From Chloroflexota bacterium (GTDB lineage: Bacteria > Chloroflexota > UBA6077 > FW602-bin22 > JACPQP01): a DNA stretch of 5,387 bases. The DNA lies in NCBI GenBank assembly GCA_016190465.1, contig JACPQP010000044.1, forward strand, positions 1-5,387, in the 5' to 3' direction. The notes beneath the pieces are model-generated. The model was not told where the DNA came from and made no database searches. It saw only the letters and a program-made list of their open reading frames with translations. The position numbers and the translations under genes are program-made. Shown in pieces: positions 1 through 5,054 of this stretch; positions within the stretch are counted from its first letter, which is position 1; each line of letters starts with the position of its first letter.

Positions 1-112
1 GGACGGGGCGAGGGGGCGACGTTCTCCGTGGGGGGAAAAGGGAAAGAGGGGAAACCGGGGTTTCGCCTTTTCCCCTTTTCCCCGTTTCCCCCGTCGATGG
101 GGGACGGGGCGA
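1..112. repeat. 11-bp direct repeat bracketing the hairpin element
   Basis: GGACGGGGCGA occurs at 1-11 and again exactly at 102-112, on either side of the inverted repeat at 31-92. The left copy touches the window edge, so the repeat may be longer. This could be a target-site-like duplication, a local tandem remnant, or coincidence in G-rich sequence. Confidence 0.45.
31..92. repeat. long imperfect purine/pyrimidine inverted repeat (hairpin), downstream of the XRE gene
   Basis: Arms 31-54 and 69-92 are complementary over 24 positions without gaps except three: A39/G84, A43/C80 and a G46/T77 wobble. The spacer is 14 nt. One arm is nearly all purine (runs of G3-G5 and A3-A4), the other all pyrimidine except one G. 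On the minus strand it lies about 160 nt beyond the XRE stop, so it could end or protect that transcript, though there is no U-tract. The plus-strand half also has four G-runs spaced for a G-quadruplex (30-60). It may be a genome-wide intergenic repeat; one copy cannot show this. Confidence 0.7.
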
Positions 113-116
113 CACA

Positions 117-248
117 GTGACGCGGCGGGGCGGAGACGCGGCAACCCAGCTGCGGCACAAGCGGCGCGAACGGCTAGAGGCAGTGCAGCGGATGGCGTCT
201 CTCCAGCTACCGGTGGCTGACTGGGAGCAGATGGAACGCGAGTCGATG
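117..248 (+). pseudogene. possible remnant of a small antitoxin-like ORF, convergent to the XRE gene
   Basis: In the frame beginning with GTG at 117 the plus strand reads LRHKRRERLEAVQRMASLQL followed by PVADWEQMERES. The basic helix and the LPVxxWExMExE-type ending remind me of C-terminal tails of small VapB/ribbon-helix-helix antitoxins, but this is from memory only. No stop follows; the frame runs on into the antisense of the XRE gene, and no good ribosome binding site precedes the GTG. If real, it is a broken fragment lacking both ends. It could equally be a chance open frame in GC-rich DNA. Confidence 0.22.
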
Positions 249-251
249 GGA

Positions 252-584
252 TTATGTCCCGTAGGCGGCTTCGTCCGGCTGATGAGGCGGCTGCTTCAGC
301 TTCAGCTCGATCTCGACGTCGAGCGCTGCCATGACGTCGACGAGCGTACGCAGCGTCGGGTTGCTGGTCTCTGCCGCGAAGAGGCGGCGTACCGACGTAG
401 GATCGAGCCCCGCCCGCTTCGCAAGCCCCTCCTTGCTCAACCCCGAGCTTTTCCGCAAGGCGTCGAGTTGCCTGAGGATCTCCCGGGTCAGGATCAGCGA
501 GCGTTTGGTCTGCTCGTCGTCCGCGCGAAGCTCCGGCGTATCCAGCACCTGTTCGCGAGGCCTGGCCCATCGGCTGCTCGTCAT
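252..584 (-). CDS. XRE-family helix-turn-helix protein, antitoxin-like
   Basis: 110 residues. The N-terminal 45 look like an extension and helix (TREILRQLDALRKSSG). A Cro/C1-type HTH covers about 47-93: LSKEGLAKRAGLDPTSVRRL (49-68) holds the two DNA-binding helices, and NPTLRTLVDVMAALDVEIEL (75-94) is the trailing helix and strand typical of HigA-like antitoxins and small XRE regulators. The tail after 95 is short and polar. The ATG has AGGAGGA (594-600) upstream, with about 9-10 nt spacing; the stop is TAA. It follows the second dehydratase gene by 52 nt on the same strand with no hairpin between, so it may be the last gene of that operon and could regulate it. No toxin gene is adjacent on either side in the window. 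Whether it is an orphan antitoxin, a local regulator of sugar-acid catabolism, or an independent insertion cannot be told from sequence. Confidence 0.85.
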   Translation of the reverse strand: MTSSRWARPREQVLDTPELRADDEQTKRSLILTREILRQLDALRKSSGLSKEGLAKRAGLDPTSVRRLFAAETSNPTLRTLVDVMAALDVEIELKLKQPPHQPDEAAYGT

Positions 585-636
585 GTGCCTTTCTCCTCCT
601 CACGGGATACGGCGTCCAAGATCCTGCTCTCAGTTC

Positions 637-1842
637 TTACAACACCGCGAACAGCTCGCCGCCGGCCCGTTGCGCGTGGTCCCACGGCACGATCCACTCC
701 TCCTTGATCTCCATGCCGAAGCCCGGGGCGGCCGAGGGGACCAGGTAGCCGTCCTTCGGCACCGCCATGCCCGGGATGCGCACCACCTCTTCCAGCGGGA
801 TGCCGACCGGCGTGCTCAGGTGGAACTCGCCGTAGTTGCACTCCGGGAGGGCGAAGCACAGGTGCTGGCCAAAGGGCGAGTTGCAGCCGCCGTGGGGGCT
901 CGTCTTGATCCCGGCCGCCTCGGCGATGGCGTAGATCTTCAGCGCCTCGGTGAGCCCGCCGCACCAGTGCAGGTCCGGCTGGACGACGTCGACGCACCGG
1001 TGCTCCACGAGCTGCCGGAAGGGGATGCGCGTGTGGTGGTCCTCGCCGGTCGCGATCGGGATCCAGGTCACCGCCCGGCGGATCTGGATGTGGCCCTCGA
1101 GGTCCTCCGGTATCAGCGGCTCCTCCAGCCAGCGGAGCTGGTAGGGACGCAGCCGCTCGGCCAGCCGGATGGTGAACTCGACGTCGAAGGCCATCACCGG
1201 GTTGAACATCAGCTCGGCGCGCGGCCCGACCGTCTCCCGGGCCCGGGCGATCTTCTCCTCGACGATGGTGAGCCCTTCGATGCCCTGATCGTAGTGGACC
1301 GGGTTGGCGACCTTGAACGCCTTGAAGCCCAGCTCCAGCGACCAGTCCAGGTCATCGCTGGTGCAGTAGCACCGGATCTTCTCATGCGCGGGACCGCCGA
1401 TCAGCCGGTAAACCGGCTGCTGAAGCAGCTTGCCCTTGAGGTCCCACAGCGCCAGGTCGATGCCGCTCTGCGCGCAGGCCGCGAGCCCCAGCGAGCCGTA
1501 GCGCTTGCTCGAGCGCCACATCATGTCGTTGAGAAGCTCCGTGGCGAAGCAGTCGCGTCCGGTGAGCAGCGGCGCGAAGTGGTAGTCGACAAGCGCCGCG
1601 ACCGGCTCGCCAAAGCTGGTCCGCCCCAGGCCCCACGAGCCGTCCTCGGCGGTGACCTTGACCCAGACCGGCCGCCCGGCCATCCCGGGCGTCCTGGCCG
1701 GCACGTCCGGCGGGAACTCGGGGTACCTGTTCATCGGCAGCCCGCGCGGCACGTACTCGTTCCAGTTCGGCCGCCGCGCCGGCGTCTTCGGCTGCGGGGG
1801 CGGCAGGTTCACGTTGACCGCCCGGATCTCCTTGATCTTCAT
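637..1842 (-). CDS. enolase-superfamily sugar-acid dehydratase, L-rhamnonate dehydratase-like; substrate uncertain
   Basis: 401 residues, close to E. coli RhmD (about 400). It starts at an ATG preceded by AGGAG with 5-nt spacing. The capping domain has an N-terminal loop PNWNEYVPRGLPMNRY (25-40) in the place of RhmD's substrate loop, and GIDLALWDLKGK (127-138). In the barrel, E240 (WLEEP) and E267 (ATGED) are the second and third metal ligands, D290 (VQPDLHWCGG) and H317 (SPHGG) form the His-Asp dyad that acts as general base in this subgroup, and E339 (YGEF) matches the RhmD-type active-site Glu. The first metal ligand, normally Asp, is Asn214 (LMFNPVM; codon AAC at 1201-1203). The C-terminus has PGFGMEI (373-379). 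Family assignment is firm; rhamnonate as substrate is not, because the Asn and the altered N-terminal loop could mean a different acid sugar or weakened catalysis. It is encoded 12 nt after dgoD and surely co-transcribed. Confidence 0.85.
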   Translation of the reverse strand: MKIKEIRAVNVNLPPPQPKTPARRPNWNEYVPRGLPMNRYPEFPPDVPARTPGMAGRPVWVKVTAEDGSWGLGRTSFGEPVAALVDYHFAPLLTGRDCFATELLNDMMWRSSKRYGSLGLAACAQSGIDLALWDLKGKLLQQPVYRLIGGPAHEKIRCYCTSDDLDWSLELGFKAFKVANPVHYDQGIEGLTIVEEKIARARETVGPRAELMFNPVMAFDVEFTIRLAERLRPYQLRWLEEPLIPEDLEGHIQIRRAVTWIPIATGEDHHTRIPFRQLVEHRCVDVVQPDLHWCGGLTEALKIYAIAEAAGIKTSPHGGCNSPFGQHLCFALPECNYGEFHLSTPVGIPLEEVVRIPGMAVPKDGYLVPSAAPGFGMEIKEEWIVPWDHAQRAGGELFAVL

Positions 1843-1854
1843 GGCTGCTCCTCT

Positions 1855-2976
1855 TCACCAATCGACGGCCGAGCCGTCCTCGGCATAGACCCGCGGGTTC
1901 TGCCAGTCATGACCGATCTTGTCGGCCAGCGCCTCCTCGTCGAGCTCGACGCCGAGTCCTGGCCCGGTGGGCAACGGCAGATAGCCGTTCTCGTGCCGGA
2001 AGGGCGTCTTGAGGTAGCCCGCGCCGGTGATCCGGCCGCCCTCCTGGGCCAGGAAGTTCGGGATCGCCGCGTCCAGTTGCAGGCAGGCCGCCAGCGCGAT
2101 CGGCCCCAGCGGGCAGTGGGGGGCGATGCCCGCGTAGTAGGCCTCGGCCATCCCGGCGATGATCCGGCATTCCATGATGCCGCCCGCGTGGCTCAGGTCC
2201 GGCTGCAAGATCGAGGCGGCGCGCTTCTCCAGCACCTCGCGGAAGCCCCACTTCGTGAACAGGCGCTCGCCGGTCGCGATCGGGATCTCTGTCGAGTGGG
2301 CGATGTCGGCCAGAACGTCCACGTTCTGGCACTGCACCGGCTCCTCGACGAACAGCGGGTGATACGGCTCGAGCGCCTTGATCAAGCGCTTGGCCGTCTG
2401 GGGCGGTATCGCCCCGTGGAAATCGATGGCGAGGTCGACCTCTTCCCCGGCGGCCTCGCGCATCGCCGCGAAGATCTCGACCTGCCGCTCGGTAAACGCC
2501 GGCGACTCGACGATCCGGCCGTGCCGCGGCGCGCCGACGCCGACCTTGATCGCGTTGAAGCCGGCGGCGACCGCCTCACGGACGCTCCGAGCCGCGCTCT
2601 CGGGGTCGGCGCCGCCCGCCGTGCCGTAGACCCGGATCCGGTCTCGGGTTGGTCCGCCGAGCAACCGGTAGACCGGAAGCCCCAGCGCCTGGCCGGTGAG
2701 GTCCCAGAGCGCCTGCTCGACGCCCGAGAGGGCGCTGGTGAGGATCGGTCCGCCGCGGTAGAAGGCGTGCTTGTACATCGCCTGCCAGTGGTGGACGACG
2801 CGGGTGGGGTCCTGGCCGATGAGGTATGGCTCCAGCTCGCGCACCGCGGTCTGACAGGTGAGCGCGCGGCCCTCCAGGATCGGCTCGCCCAGGCCGACGA
2901 GCCCCGCGTCAGTGTGCATCTTGAGGAAGAGCCACCGCGGCTTGACCAGGAACGTCTCCAGCTTCGTGATCTTCAT
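1855..2976 (-). CDS. dgoD: D-galactonate dehydratase (enolase superfamily, MR subgroup)
   Basis: Predicted to dehydrate D-galactonate to 2-dehydro-3-deoxy-D-galactonate (EC 4.2.1.6), the first step of the De Ley-Doudoroff galactonate route, in the cytosol with Mg2+. 373 residues against 382 for E. coli DgoD, with similarity along the whole length from memory. The N-terminal capping domain has FYRGGPILTSALSGVEQALWD (72-92). In the barrel, metal ligands are D185 (IDFHG), E211 (VEEP) and E237 (GER); catalytic His187 sits in DFHG, and His287 (APHCPLGP) pairs with D260 (LQPDLSHAGG); E312 (QEGG) matches the E. coli active-site Glu310. The C-terminus keeps PGLGVELDEEAL. I chose the ATG at 2976 because MKITKLETF aligns with the E. 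coli start and GGGGGGA lies 3 nt upstream; an in-frame ATG at 3015 would add 13 unconserved residues. The stop lies 12 nt before the second dehydratase gene, so the two form one operon. Confidence 0.93.
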   Translation of the reverse strand: MKITKLETFLVKPRWLFLKMHTDAGLVGLGEPILEGRALTCQTAVRELEPYLIGQDPTRVVHHWQAMYKHAFYRGGPILTSALSGVEQALWDLTGQALGLPVYRLLGGPTRDRIRVYGTAGGADPESAARSVREAVAAGFNAIKVGVGAPRHGRIVESPAFTERQVEIFAAMREAAGEEVDLAIDFHGAIPPQTAKRLIKALEPYHPLFVEEPVQCQNVDVLADIAHSTEIPIATGERLFTKWGFREVLEKRAASILQPDLSHAGGIMECRIIAGMAEAYYAGIAPHCPLGPIALAACLQLDAAIPNFLAQEGGRITGAGYLKTPFRHENGYLPLPTGPGLGVELDEEALADKIGHDWQNPRVYAEDGSAVDW

Positions 2977-3054
2977 GCGTCCCCCCTGGCCTTGGTCCGC
3001 AGGAGAATACTTCATGATGCCCTCGACCGAAGGGCCTTACCTGCGCCAGCATCT

Positions 3055-3375
3055 CTAATCTAACATACAAGGCCGGGCGGCGCCCTCCCGCGCGCGCTCT
3101 TTTGCTGCAGGGAGCACCGTCGGCGCAGGCATCGTCCTCAGCAGCTCGATGGTCCGGCCCAGGGTCGCGAGGAAGGCCCGGCAGTCGTGGCAACGGTCGA
3201 GGTGTTCGCGGATGTCCTGCGCCTCGCCCTCGGCAAGACCGCCGTCGAGGTAGTCAGAAAGGCGAGCGCGGACGTCGCCGTGGGAAAGGGCGACAACGCT
3301 GGCGGGGGCGCTACCCCGGATCGCTGGGTAAGGGCCACGTTGGGTCATCTGGCCGTCCCTGGCCGGCTCGGTCAC
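3055..3375 (-). CDS. zf-HC2 (anti-sigma-type zinc finger) domain protein, soluble, orphan
   Basis: 106 residues from a GTG start. The core SHGDVRARLSDYLDGGL (31-47) followed by EHLDRCHDCRAFL (57-69) is the zf-HC2/ZAS fold found at the N-terminus of anti-sigma factors. The family normally coordinates zinc as Cys...His-x3-Cys-x2-Cys; here H58, C62 and C65 are clear, but the first ligand is His32, 26 residues before H58, instead of Cys. A tail to residue 106 follows with no transmembrane helix, so the protein is predicted to be cytosolic, like short RsrA/ChrR-type regulators or stand-alone zf-HC2 proteins. Such proteins usually bind an ECF sigma factor encoded next door, but no sigma gene is adjacent. 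The N-terminal 30 residues look disordered. It ends in TAG, 78 nt before dgoD, with no convincing terminator between, so co-transcription is possible. Partner and signal are unknown. Confidence 0.85.
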   Translation of the reverse strand: MTEPARDGQMTQRGPYPAIRGSAPASVVALSHGDVRARLSDYLDGGLAEGEAQDIREHLDRCHDCRAFLATLGRTIELLRTMPAPTVLPAAKERAREGAARPCMLD

Positions 3376-3380
3376 GGTGC

Positions 3381-3387
3381 ACCTCCT
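3381..3387 (-). promoter_or_regulatory. strong ribosome binding site that fixes the zf-HC2 GTG start
   Basis: AGGAGGT on the minus strand with a 5-nt spacer to the GTG at 3373-3375. It is the best Shine-Dalgarno match in the window and decides the start in favour of this GTG over the in-frame ATG nine codons later. Confidence 0.8.
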
Positions 3388-3396
3388 GGAACGTTG

Positions 3397-3413
3397 GTGA
3401 GCCCGCCGCTCAC
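3397..3413. repeat. short perfect inverted repeat ahead of the zf-HC2 gene
   Basis: GTGAGC and GCTCAC are perfect 6-bp arms around a 5-nt centre, 21 nt upstream of the zf-HC2 start codon. It could be an operator half-site pair or an RNA hairpin just ahead of the ribosome binding site. A second, 8-bp palindrome GGTGCACC (3376-3383) abuts the start codon and overlaps the Shine-Dalgarno sequence. Neither can be assigned to a known regulator. Confidence 0.35.
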
Positions 3414-3439
3414 ATAGGTCACGTCGTCGTGTGGAGAGG

Positions 3440-3553
3440 TCACTCGCGAGGAAACGCCACTTGCACTCCCCAGTAGTCGCTCTTCTGGATGTGCCTGGCC
3501 CGGCGCGCCAGATCCGCGAGGAGCACCCGCGCCTTCTTCCGGCTGCACGTCAT
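3440..3553 (-). CDS. small basic hypothetical protein, 37 aa
   Basis: I do not recognise this protein. It runs from an ATG through MTCSRKKARVL, an Arg/Ala/Leu-rich stretch LADLARRARHI that could form an amphipathic helix, and a C-terminus KSDYWGVQVAFPRE, ending in TGA. It is Lys/Arg-rich with a strong net positive charge and has no membrane segment. Two observations favour it being real: 32 of 37 codons end in G or C, and the start lies about 35 nt behind a consensus TATAAT. Against it, the GGAGG is only 2 nt before the ATG, which is too close. The GTG at codon 10 (3524-3526), preceded by AAGAAGG at a better distance, may be the true start, giving 28 residues. An in-frame TAA upstream at about 3617-3619 rules out a much longer protein. 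It precedes the zf-HC2 gene by 64 nt and may be co-transcribed with it, or act as a leader ORF. Confidence 0.45.
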   Translation of the reverse strand: MTCSRKKARVLLADLARRARHIQKSDYWGVQVAFPRE

Positions 3554-3595
3554 GCCCTCCGCGGCCTGAGGGCCTCGATCGGCGCACTTGCTCCC

Positions 3596-3624
3596 ATTAT
3601 ACCGGATCGGCCCGGGTTAGCCTA
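3596..3624 (-). promoter_or_regulatory. sigma70-type promoter candidate for the small ORF / zf-HC2 unit
   Basis: On the minus strand a perfect TATAAT hexamer (3596-3601) stands out in very GC-rich surroundings. A 17-bp spacer upstream gives TAGGCT (3619-3624), only 3 of 6 matches to TTGACA. Transcription would begin near 3588, about 35 nt before the small ORF's ATG. It lies after the spoVR stop and hairpin, where a new transcription unit would be expected. Confidence 0.5.
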
Positions 3625-3626
3625 CC

Positions 3627-3646
3627 GCTGGGTGTGATCGCCCAGC
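3627..3646 (-). terminator. possible hairpin terminator after spoVR
   Basis: A perfect 6-bp stem (GCTGGG / CCCAGC) with an 8-nt loop begins 14 nt after the spoVR stop on the minus strand. There is no U-tract behind it, so it is not a canonical intrinsic terminator. Position and stem strength make it a plausible transcript end or pausing/stabilising hairpin separating the stress operon from the genes to the left. Confidence 0.35.
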
Positions 3647-3659
3647 CCCTCTTCCGGGT

Positions 3660-5051
3660 CTACTTCTGGACGCTCTGGCCGTCGCAGTGGAGCACCACTG
3701 TCTTGCCCTCGACGACCGTCTCCAGGTGGACCGTCTGACCCCAGAGCGAGTGTATGCAGTGGAGCGTACGGTCAGCGTACGGGATGTCGAGCTCCTGGCC
3801 CTCGTAGGAGTGACGGAGGTACAGCTCGCCATGCCCGCGGTGATCTCCGTCCTCGACGACGATCACCGGGTGTCCCCCGTTGACCAGGCTGGCGACGAGC
3901 GCCTCCCGCACCTTCTCCCAGTCGTTCTCCACGATCACCCACCGGTTGCCTTCGAGCCGGTACAGGTAGAGGTCCAACTCCTCGACCAGCTCCTGCGTCA
4001 GGTAGTTTCGGAAGAAGGAGATGTCGTTCTCCCACTCGCGCACGTCGAGGATCCTGGCCCGCCCCTGTCCTGGCCGACAGTCCAGTGGCCGGCGCCTGTC
4101 CGGACCGGCCTGATCCCACCGCCTCTCGATGTCCTCGAACATCTTCATCCCAACGTAGTAGGGGTTGATCTGTCGCCGGCTGGGCGTGAGCACCCCGGCG
4201 TGCATCCGTGAGAACTCCAGGTGCTCCTCGGCGGGGAGGTCCAGCTCCCGGATGATCCGGGCGTGCCAGTAGGTGGCCCAGCCCTCATTCATCACCCTGG
4301 TCTGCATCTGGGGGAGGAAGTAGAGCTGCTCCGTCCGGACGATGTGGATGACGTCCCGCTGCCAGTCCTCCAGGTGGCGAGCCTGCTCGGCGATGAAGAG
4401 GAGCAGGTCCGGCTCGGGCTCGGGCGGCAGCCGACGCGCGGTCGGCTTCGACTCCGGCTGCCGCTCCGCGCCCAGGTCGAACAGGTCATCGTAGGGGGTC
4501 ACCGCCGGCCGGGGACGGCGCTCCTCGCCCGCAGGGGAGGACCGGCGGAGCCGGGGGTGAGGGTCGACGTGCGCTTCAATCGCCAGCACCGCGTCGAGGA
4601 AGCGCTCGACCTCGTCTCGGCCGTGGACGAACTCGTAGCGCCGGATGCGGTCGGCATTCACCGTGACAGACTCCACCATCTGCCGATTGGTCGACTGGAA
4701 GTACGCGTTGTGATGGAAAAAGTCCACGTGGGCCAGGACATGGGCGGCGACCACCCGGTTCTGGAGGAGCGAGTTGCTCTCCAGCAGGAAGGCATAGGCC
4801 GGGTTGGCGTTGACCACCAGCTCGTAGATCTTGCTCAGCCCGTAGTCATACATGGTCTTGATCTGGTGGTAGGCCCGGCCGTGGGTCCAGTGCGAGAACC
4901 GCCCCGGCAGCCCGTAAGCGCCGAACTCGTACATCATGCTGGCAGGGACCAGCTCGAAGTGAACCGGGAAGGGGTCCAGCCCCAGGCGCCGGACGATGTC
5001 CCAGATCTCCCGGATGGATCGTTCGAGCTGGCCAATCTCGTGCTGGTCCAT
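3660..5051 (-). CDS. spoVR: SpoVR family protein (YcgB-like), complete
   Basis: 463 residues, close to the length of Bacillus SpoVR. The N-terminal half has FGAYGLPGRFSHW (43-55) and NPAYAFLLESNS (83-94), then a His-rich segment HVLAHVDFFHHN (104-115). A Pro/Arg/Glu-rich, probably flexible linker (about 164-212, including PYDDLFDLG) leads to the conserved LEDWQRDVIHIVR (227-239), MNEGWATYWH (254-263), INPYYVGMKMFEDIE (295-309) and the C-terminal VNGGHPVIVVEDGD (390-403). There is no signal peptide or membrane segment, so it is cytosolic. SpoVR is needed for spore cortex formation in Bacillus, and YcgB belongs to the RpoS/nitrogen-stress regulon in E. coli; the molecular activity is unknown. 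The family is widespread in non-spore-formers, so its presence does not imply sporulation. The ATG follows the upstream TGA by 3 nt with no good Shine-Dalgarno, which suggests coupling to the DUF444 gene. The stop is TAG. Confidence 0.96.
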   Translation of the reverse strand: MDQHEIGQLERSIREIWDIVRRLGLDPFPVHFELVPASMMYEFGAYGLPGRFSHWTHGRAYHQIKTMYDYGLSKIYELVVNANPAYAFLLESNSLLQNRVVAAHVLAHVDFFHHNAYFQSTNRQMVESVTVNADRIRRYEFVHGRDEVERFLDAVLAIEAHVDPHPRLRRSSPAGEERRPRPAVTPYDDLFDLGAERQPESKPTARRLPPEPEPDLLLFIAEQARHLEDWQRDVIHIVRTEQLYFLPQMQTRVMNEGWATYWHARIIRELDLPAEEHLEFSRMHAGVLTPSRRQINPYYVGMKMFEDIERRWDQAGPDRRRPLDCRPGQGRARILDVREWENDISFFRNYLTQELVEELDLYLYRLEGNRWVIVENDWEKVREALVASLVNGGHPVIVVEDGDHRGHGELYLRHSYEGQELDIPYADRTLHCIHSLWGQTVHLETVVEGKTVVLHCDGQSVQK

Positions 5052-5054
5052 TGT

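Noticed and set aside
2977..3015. Upstream in-frame ATG for dgoD adding MKYSPADQGQGGR
   Set aside because: The added residues have no counterpart in DgoD as I recall it, and the inner ATG at 2976 aligns with the E. coli start and has a G-rich Shine-Dalgarno.
3019..3035. Hairpin (5-bp stem GCCCT/AGGGC, 7-nt loop) between zf-HC2 and dgoD as a terminator
   Set aside because: The stem is short and no U-tract follows, so it cannot be called a terminator; co-transcription remains open.
331..3063. A 910-codon open frame on the plus strand, longer than any real gene in the window
   Set aside because: It lies antisense to the XRE gene and both dehydratase genes, crosses their intergenic gaps, and its translation is Arg/Asp/Leu/Pro-rich with no recognisable domain. 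It is a ghost frame caused by G/C third positions in the opposite-strand genes.
3049..3071. AT-rich patch at the end of the zf-HC2 gene as a promoter for dgoD (TAGATT as -10)
   Set aside because: It matches only 4 of 6 -10 positions, and no -35-like hexamer lies at 16-18 bp.
3102..3476. 124-codon plus-strand frame across the zf-HC2 gene
   Set aside because: Arg/Gly-rich antisense frame over a gene with a clear zinc-finger motif and a strong ribosome binding site.
3372..3587. 71-codon minus-strand frame that ends overlapping the zf-HC2 GTG (GTGA overlap)
   Set aside because: The overlap is suggestive of coupling, but the translation is low-complexity Gly/Pro/Ser/Arg, and the 37-codon frame within the same stretch has far better codon usage. 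Treated as a shadow.
3687..4211. 174-codon plus-strand frame antisense to spoVR
   Set aside because: The opposite strand encodes well-conserved SpoVR motifs throughout; this frame has no recognisable family.
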